Origin: Scalesia atractyloides
Lineage: Eukaryota > Streptophyta > Magnoliopsida > Asterales > Asteraceae
Length of the DNA stretch: 64,000 nucleotides
NCBI GenBank assembly: GCA_947069175.1
Contig: CAMTDV010000028.1
Span: 71,346,157-71,410,156 of the forward strand
Direction of reading: 5' to 3'
Below the pieces are notes generated by a model, which saw only the letters and a list, made by a program, of their open reading frames with translations, was not told where the DNA came from and made no database searches. Both the position numbers and the translations under genes were made by a program. Shown one piece after another: positions 59,440-64,000 of the stretch. Positions within the stretch are counted from its first letter, which is position 1, and the number at the start of each line of letters is the position of its first letter.

Positions 59440-60616
59440 TCTAATTATATGTAGTCCCTGCTAGGACATTGTTATTTCTTTAGTCCCTGCGTGGACATTT
59501 CTATTTCTTTAAAGTCCTTGCATGGACAGTTTATTTCATTTTCTAGTATTGTAATTTCTATTGGAAAATTTATGAAATATTTGGAATTATATGTATATGT
59601 ATTCATTCTCTTAAGAACAAGCGTCTCGATTTTACTCGAATTTATGCTCTGCTATATAATTCCAAAAATTAATGGATTGATTGTGCCAAGTGGCGTAGAC
59701 CACATATTGGCCAAGAAATGATAGTTCAGTACGAAGGGGTCTTCTATCAGGATAGTTAAAGGAAATTATCCTTCTATCCAGAGGTAAGGGACTAGGTCCA
59801 AACCTCCAAGGTCGTTAAGTTCGAAGGTAACCGGGACCATTAATCAATTATTAAGGTACTCTTATGTTAACATTAAAGAAATGTTCATACTCTTGGTAGT
59901 GTGACTTGAGGAATCACGCTTGCCTTCAAGGTAATGGACTATGTCCTAACCTTATATAACCCTTGTGATCTGTTGATCCCGGCTAAATATCACCAGTGCG
60001 GTGATGAATAAGGCATCCATTAGAGATGTGTTTTATATAGCCCTTGTGATTTATTTGATCCCGGCTAATACCACCAGTGCGGTGAATATCCATCTGATAT
60101 GATGTAGGCCAATGTGCCCAATTATTGTCCAGCGGGACAGGCTGATATGCCATATACATCTAATATGATGTAGGCCAATGTGCCCAATTATTGTCCAGTG
60201 GGATAGGCTGATATGCTATATACATCTGATATGATGTAGGTCAATGTGCCCAATTATTGTCCAGCGGGATAGGCTGATATGCCATATACATCTAATATGA
60301 TGTAGGCCAATGTGCCCAATTATTATGTCCATTAGGGACAAGCCTATGAGCTACATAATTGTCAATGATGAAAATGACAGTTGTGACGTTGCGATCCACT
60401 GTCCAATAATATATGGACTACGTCTAAATTGTAATTTGCCTATAATGGTCCTATTAAGACCTAGGCCAAATATAGTTATAATTAAGCCTAAGAGTTGTGA
60501 TGTTATTCACACTATTGTAGGCAATGGATTGTCATATACAATGTTGAAAGCCGATATGGTCGATATACAATGGCTAATTGAAATTTTAATTGGTGTATAG
60601 AAACCAAGACTTAAAG
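59440..60616. repeat. Tandem-repeat spacer between upstream ORF and gag
   Basis: It contains three ~33-bp AGTCCCTGC-TGGACATT units (59450-59530), a duplicated ~70-bp block with CCCTTGTGAT, GATCCCGGCTAA and ACCAGTGCGGTGA (59960-60090), and 66-bp units starting at 60091, 60157, 60223 and 60289 (CATCT(G/A)ATATGATGTAGG, CCCAATTATTGTCCAGNGGG). No convincing protein is encoded. Confidence 0.85.
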
Positions 60617-61736
60617 ATGGCTATTTCGAATGAAGCACAAAATAGCCAGCGGGACATTGAACCCAACAATGCTGAAAATAGAAATATTAATGATAATGAG
60701 TTCCAAGCTCGCATTGATGCGGCTATGGAAAGGGACATGGGTAAGGCCATAGAAAAGCTAAGAGAGTCGAGTGCCACTCGCTCTAGACCCTTATCTATTC
60801 CACCATCTTCAGCTCATAACGAGAGATCCGTTCACTCATCGAATGCAAGGAGTGAACCAAGGAGAATATATTTTGCAGAAAGGTCCCGTTCTGTTAAGGA
60901 CGGATGTACATATAAGTATTTTGTCTCTTGTAAGCCCCGAGACTTTAACGGAGAGAAAGGAGCTGTAGAAGCCCTAAAGTGGCTAGCCGAGATGGAGACG
61001 ATAGTAGATATCAGCAACTGTTCTGATAAGGATGTGGTCAAGTATGTATCACAATCCTTCAAGGGCGATGCCCTAATATGGTGGAAAGCCATGATTCAAT
61101 CAACATGTAAGGTACACCTGTACAACTTGGGATGGTCCAAGTTTGTTGATTTGGTAAAGGAAACTTACTGCCTACCTAATGAGGTGGAGAAGTTAGAGAC
61201 AGACTTCTTGTCTCTTTCCATGAAAAACCTACATTGCCGGAAATATGTTTCCGATTTTAATTCCCTATCTAGGTTAGTATCCTACCTAATCACCCCTGAA
61301 AACAAACGCATTGCGCGTTTTATCAATGGTTGGCGCCCGAAATAAAGGGCATGGTAAAGGCTGCTCAGCCTAGTACCTATAGGTCTGCCTGTGGACCTAT
61401 CTCTTTCCCTCACCCTAGATCTGGTAAGACAAAAGTCAGTTAGGACTGAAACTGACGAAAAGAGGGAAACGGGAGGATAATAACTCCCAAAGATTAAAAA
61501 AAGGAAATTTTGGGTTCAAGAAGAACCAGCACACGTCTAATGATAAACCTCTGTGCAAGAACTGTAAATATAGACATTGGGGATAGTGTGGCATAAATCC
61601 ACAGACCAAACCCTGTGGTATCTGCAAAAGAAGAGGGCATAAGACCCTAGATTGTAAGGATCTTAAGGATGCAGTTTGCTATAACTGCAATGAAAAAGGG
61701 CATATAACGTACAATTGCCGAAGAAACCCAAAGTAA
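60617..61736 (+). pseudogene. Gypsy gag: capsid and zinc knuckles (broken)
   Basis: The capsid frame runs to 61345 (MAISNEAQNSQRDIEP, FVSCKPRDFNGEKGAVEAL, WLAEMETIVDISNCSDKDVV, DALIWWKAMI, FVDLVKETYCLP), the typical plant gypsy gag core. The frame then breaks. Three zinc knuckles follow at about 61552-61720: the first carries a TAG, the other two are intact CX2CX4HX4C (CGICKRRGHKTLDC and CYNCNEKGHITYNC). Three knuckles are more than the usual one. Gag would package element RNA. Confidence 0.88.
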
Positions 61737-61814
61737 CATGCAAAGCTGGAGAGGCCAAGAAGGGGAATGCCCGTGCCTTTCAAATAAATGCAAGAGAAGC
61801 TGTTAATGACGACA

Positions 61815-61965
61815 ATGTATAACAGTACTTCCCATTAATGATATTTATGCTAGATTTCTTTTTGATTCGGGTGCAGATAGATCTTTTGTTAATCATAAGT
61901 TTAGTAAACTATTAAACTGCCCATAAGAACTCTAGATAAAACTTATGAGATAGAACTCGCGATGG
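61815..61965 (+). pseudogene. Gypsy aspartic protease (degraded)
   Basis: The residues FLFDSGADRSFVNHKF contain the D-S-G-A active site of retroelement proteases. The frame is lost soon after, and the stretch to about 62320 is a patchwork of shifted frames. Confidence 0.8.
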
Positions 61966-62289
61966 AACCTTAGAAACTGCATCTTCCATTTCTTGATGGA
62001 TGCTCTATAACCATTAATAATCATTCCATCCTATCTCTCTTCTGCAATGAATTGGCGGGGTTCGATGTTGTTTAAGCATGGATTGTTATCTCATAACAAG
62101 CCGCATTGCCTGCGATAAAGCTCATCGAAATTAAAACCCATCTGGTGAAATAATCACCATCCACAGAGATTCACACTTGGACTGCCAGACAAGGTGTCGT
62201 TATTTAAGGCATCAAGTGTTTGAGAAGAGCTGTGTCATCTACATGGCACAGGTCACGTAAATGAACCAACGCCGAACCTTGAAGATCAA

Positions 62290-63240
62290 CCAGTTATCTC
62301 AGAATATCCTGATGTATTCCCAGAAGAGTTAGCAGGACTACCTCCAGACAGGCAAGTGGAGTTTAGAATAGATATCCTACCAGGATCAGCACCAGTGGCG
62401 AGAGCTCCATATAGGCTAGCACCAACGGAGATGAACGAATTAAGGACGCAGCTAGATGAACTCTTAGAGAAAGGCTTTATTCAGCCTAGTTCCTCACCTT
62501 GGGGAGCTCCTATCCTCTTTGTAAAGAAGAAAGATGGTTCGATGCGAATGTGTATCGATTACCGAGAGCTAAACAAGTTAACAATTAAGAATAGATATCC
62601 TCTGCCCAGGATCGATGATTTATTCGACCAACTTAAAGGGGCTAGTTACTTTTCTAAGATAGATTTGAGACAGGATATCACTAGCTGAAGGTTAGAAGTG
62701 AAGATGTTCCTAAGACAGCCTTCAGGACCCGTTATGGTCATTTTGAGTTCTTGGTGATGCCTATTGGGCTCACAAATGCACCAGCAGCATTCATGGATCT
62801 CATGAATAGAGTCTGCAAACCGTACTTGGATAAGTTTGTCATTGTCTTCATAGACGACATACTTATCTATTCTCGTAATCAAGCTGATCATGAGAAACAT
62901 CTTAGGTGCATCTTAGAACTGTTAAGACAAAAGAAACTTTATGCAAAGTTCTCTAAATGCAAATTTTGGATTAGAGAGGTCCAATTTCTTGGACACATGG
63001 TAAGTGAACGTGGTATCAAAGTGGATCCCGCCAAGATAGAAGCCATAATGAATTGGGAAGTTCCCAAGACTCCATCTGAAATTCGTAGTTTCTTAGGACT
63101 GGCTGGTTACTATAGGAGGTTCATTGAGAACTTTTCAAGAATAGGCACTCCTCTAACTACCTTGACCCATAAGAATGTTAAGTATAATTGGGGTCCAAAG
63201 CAACAAGAATCTTTTGAGATTCTTAAAACACAAGTTGAGC
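62290..63240 (+). pseudogene. Gypsy reverse transcriptase (frameshifted)
   Basis: The first part (62356-62688) has PYRLAPTEMNELRTQLDELL, SSPWGAPILFVKKKDGSMR, CIDYRELNKLTIKNRYPLPR and YFSKIDLR, then ends at a frameshift where the SGYHQ block should be. The second part resumes with KTAFRTRYGHFEFLVMPIGL, the catalytic FIDD box (VFIDDILIYS, near 62847), KCKFW, FLGH and the thumb motif FLGLAGYYRRFI. Another one-base shift follows near 63230. Confidence 0.92.
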
Positions 63241-63795
63241 AACGCTCCGGTGTTATCTCTACCTGAGGGTATTGAAAATTTTGTTGTCTATTGTGATGCA
63301 TCACACACCGGTATGGGATGTGTGCTAATGCAAAATGGTAAGGTAATTGCCTATGCATCACGACAATTAAAGGTGCAAGAAAAGAATTACACCACCCATG
63401 ATTTGGAACTAGGTGTCGTTTTATTTGCACTAAAACTGTGGAGACATTACTTGTATGGCACGAAGTGTATTATATACACTGACCATAAAAGTCTCCAGCA
63501 CCTGTTTAATCAAAAAGAATTAAACATGCGACAAAGCTGTTGGATGGAAACTCTTAATGATTATGATTGCGAGATTCGCTACCATCCCGGCAAGGCAAAT
63601 GTAGTTGCCGATGCCTTAAGTCGCAAAGAAAGAATTAAACCCATTAGGATTAATGCGAAGAGCATTGAGCTCAAAAATAGCTTAAGTGAAAAGCTATTAG
63701 ATGCGCAAAAGCAAGCCTTATTAGAGGCTAATATTCCTAATGAGGGATTAGGCGGAACTGTTGATCAGTTAGCGCTGGAAATGATGGAATCCTAA
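63230..63795 (+). pseudogene. Gypsy RNase H domain
   Basis: The domain continues in a new frame: VYCDASHTGMGCVLMQ with the first catalytic Asp, KVIAYASRQL, THDLELGVVLFALKLWRHYL with the Glu, YTDHKSLQHLF with the second Asp, and HPGKANVVADALSRK with the last Asp. The linker to integrase ends in a stop at 63793-63795. RNase H removes the RNA strand during reverse transcription. Confidence 0.92.
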
Positions 63796-64000
63796 GATTT
63801 AATGATAGAATTTGGGTTCCAGTCTTTGGAGGACTTAGAGATCTAATCCTCCAAGAAGCGCATAGTTCGAGATACTCAGTTCCCCGGGAGGTGACAAGAT
63901 GTATCAAGATCTAAAGAAGAATTATTGGTGGATGGGTTTGAAGAAATCCATAGCCACTTATGTAGCTAAGTGTCTGACGTGTTCGCAAGTTAAGGCCGAA
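63796..64000 (+). pseudogene. Start of gypsy integrase (zinc-binding domain)
   Basis: NDRIWVPVFGGLRDLILQEA leads into HSSRYSVP, the first His of the H2C2 finger. The following HPG-type segment is missing and the frame shifts. KMYQDLKKNYWWMGLKKSI and the Cys pair CLTCSQVKAE then close the finger at the window end. The catalytic core lies outside the window. Confidence 0.88.

Larger units (their letters stand above)
54725..64000 (+). mobile_element. Ty3/gypsy retrotransposon, 5' part to integrase
   Basis: The element has a long 5' LTR, a primer site, an extra upstream ORF, gag, protease, reverse transcriptase, RNase H and then integrase, the order that defines Ty3/gypsy. The 3' half lies outside the window. 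Stops and frameshifts break nearly every domain, so it is inactive. The LTR length and the integrase zinc-binding region suggest a Tekay/Del-like chromovirus; without the integrase C-terminus and chromodomain this stays an inference. Confidence 0.93.

Noticed and set aside
60091..60345. CRISPR-like regular repeats
   Set aside because: The 66-bp units abut each other with no unique spacers, in a plant retrotransposon. They are ordinary tandem repeats.
54725..64000. Endogenous pararetrovirus
   Set aside because: The element has LTRs, a tRNA primer site beside the LTR and an integrase start after RNase H. No movement-protein or coat-protein pattern of a plant pararetrovirus is visible, so it is a Ty3/gypsy retrotransposon.

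Overview
The window is nuclear DNA of a flowering plant. The genes are intron-rich with GT/AG junctions, the spacers are AT-rich, and much of the sequence is LTR retrotransposon. The three intact genes are plant-type (SOG1 is a plant-specific factor). I infer a eudicot, perhaps Asteraceae, but family-level placement is a guess from the general look of the repeats, not something I could test.

Layout. Positions 1-8393 are retrotransposon: the 3' end of a plus-strand Ty3/gypsy element (tandem-repeat internal tail, polypurine tract, long LTR at 965-3295 carrying tRNA-like modules), then a minus-strand gypsy fragment with a 60-bp minisatellite and a 3-kb 5' LTR (5371-8393). Positions 8394-38345 form a gene island. 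SOG1 (10742-14057, six exons) encodes the NAC-type DNA-damage response factor. A decayed MED25 copy (21082-24845) is followed by an apparently intact MED25 (26625-31697, 15 exons); the two are a tandem segmental duplication separated by an FRS/FAR1-type pseudogene fragment. A choline-transporter-like membrane protein gene (34661-38285, seven exons) comes last. The spacers and introns hold small DNA transposons (several hAT-type MITEs with 8-bp target duplications, one Stowaway), a SINE, a TRIM element and two long foldback elements.

Positions 38354-43192 are a nearly complete but broken Ty1/copia element with 135-bp LTRs, inserted just 3' of the transporter gene. Positions 43193-46848 are gene-poor spacer. 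From 46849 to the end the sequence is gypsy again: a 3.5-kb solo-like LTR, an older minus-strand LTR fragment, a plus-strand LTR fragment, and a large plus-strand gypsy element (LTR 54725-58171, primer site, extra upstream ORF, gag, protease, reverse transcriptase, RNase H and the start of integrase) that runs off the window.

The three intact genes do not form a pathway: SOG1 (DNA-damage transcription), MED25 (Mediator subunit) and the transporter are independent housekeeping or regulatory genes. The most notable non-genic signal is a three-unit array in the first LTR, in which each unit combines a B-box-like motif with a 10-bp hairpin whose stem is conserved by compensatory changes.
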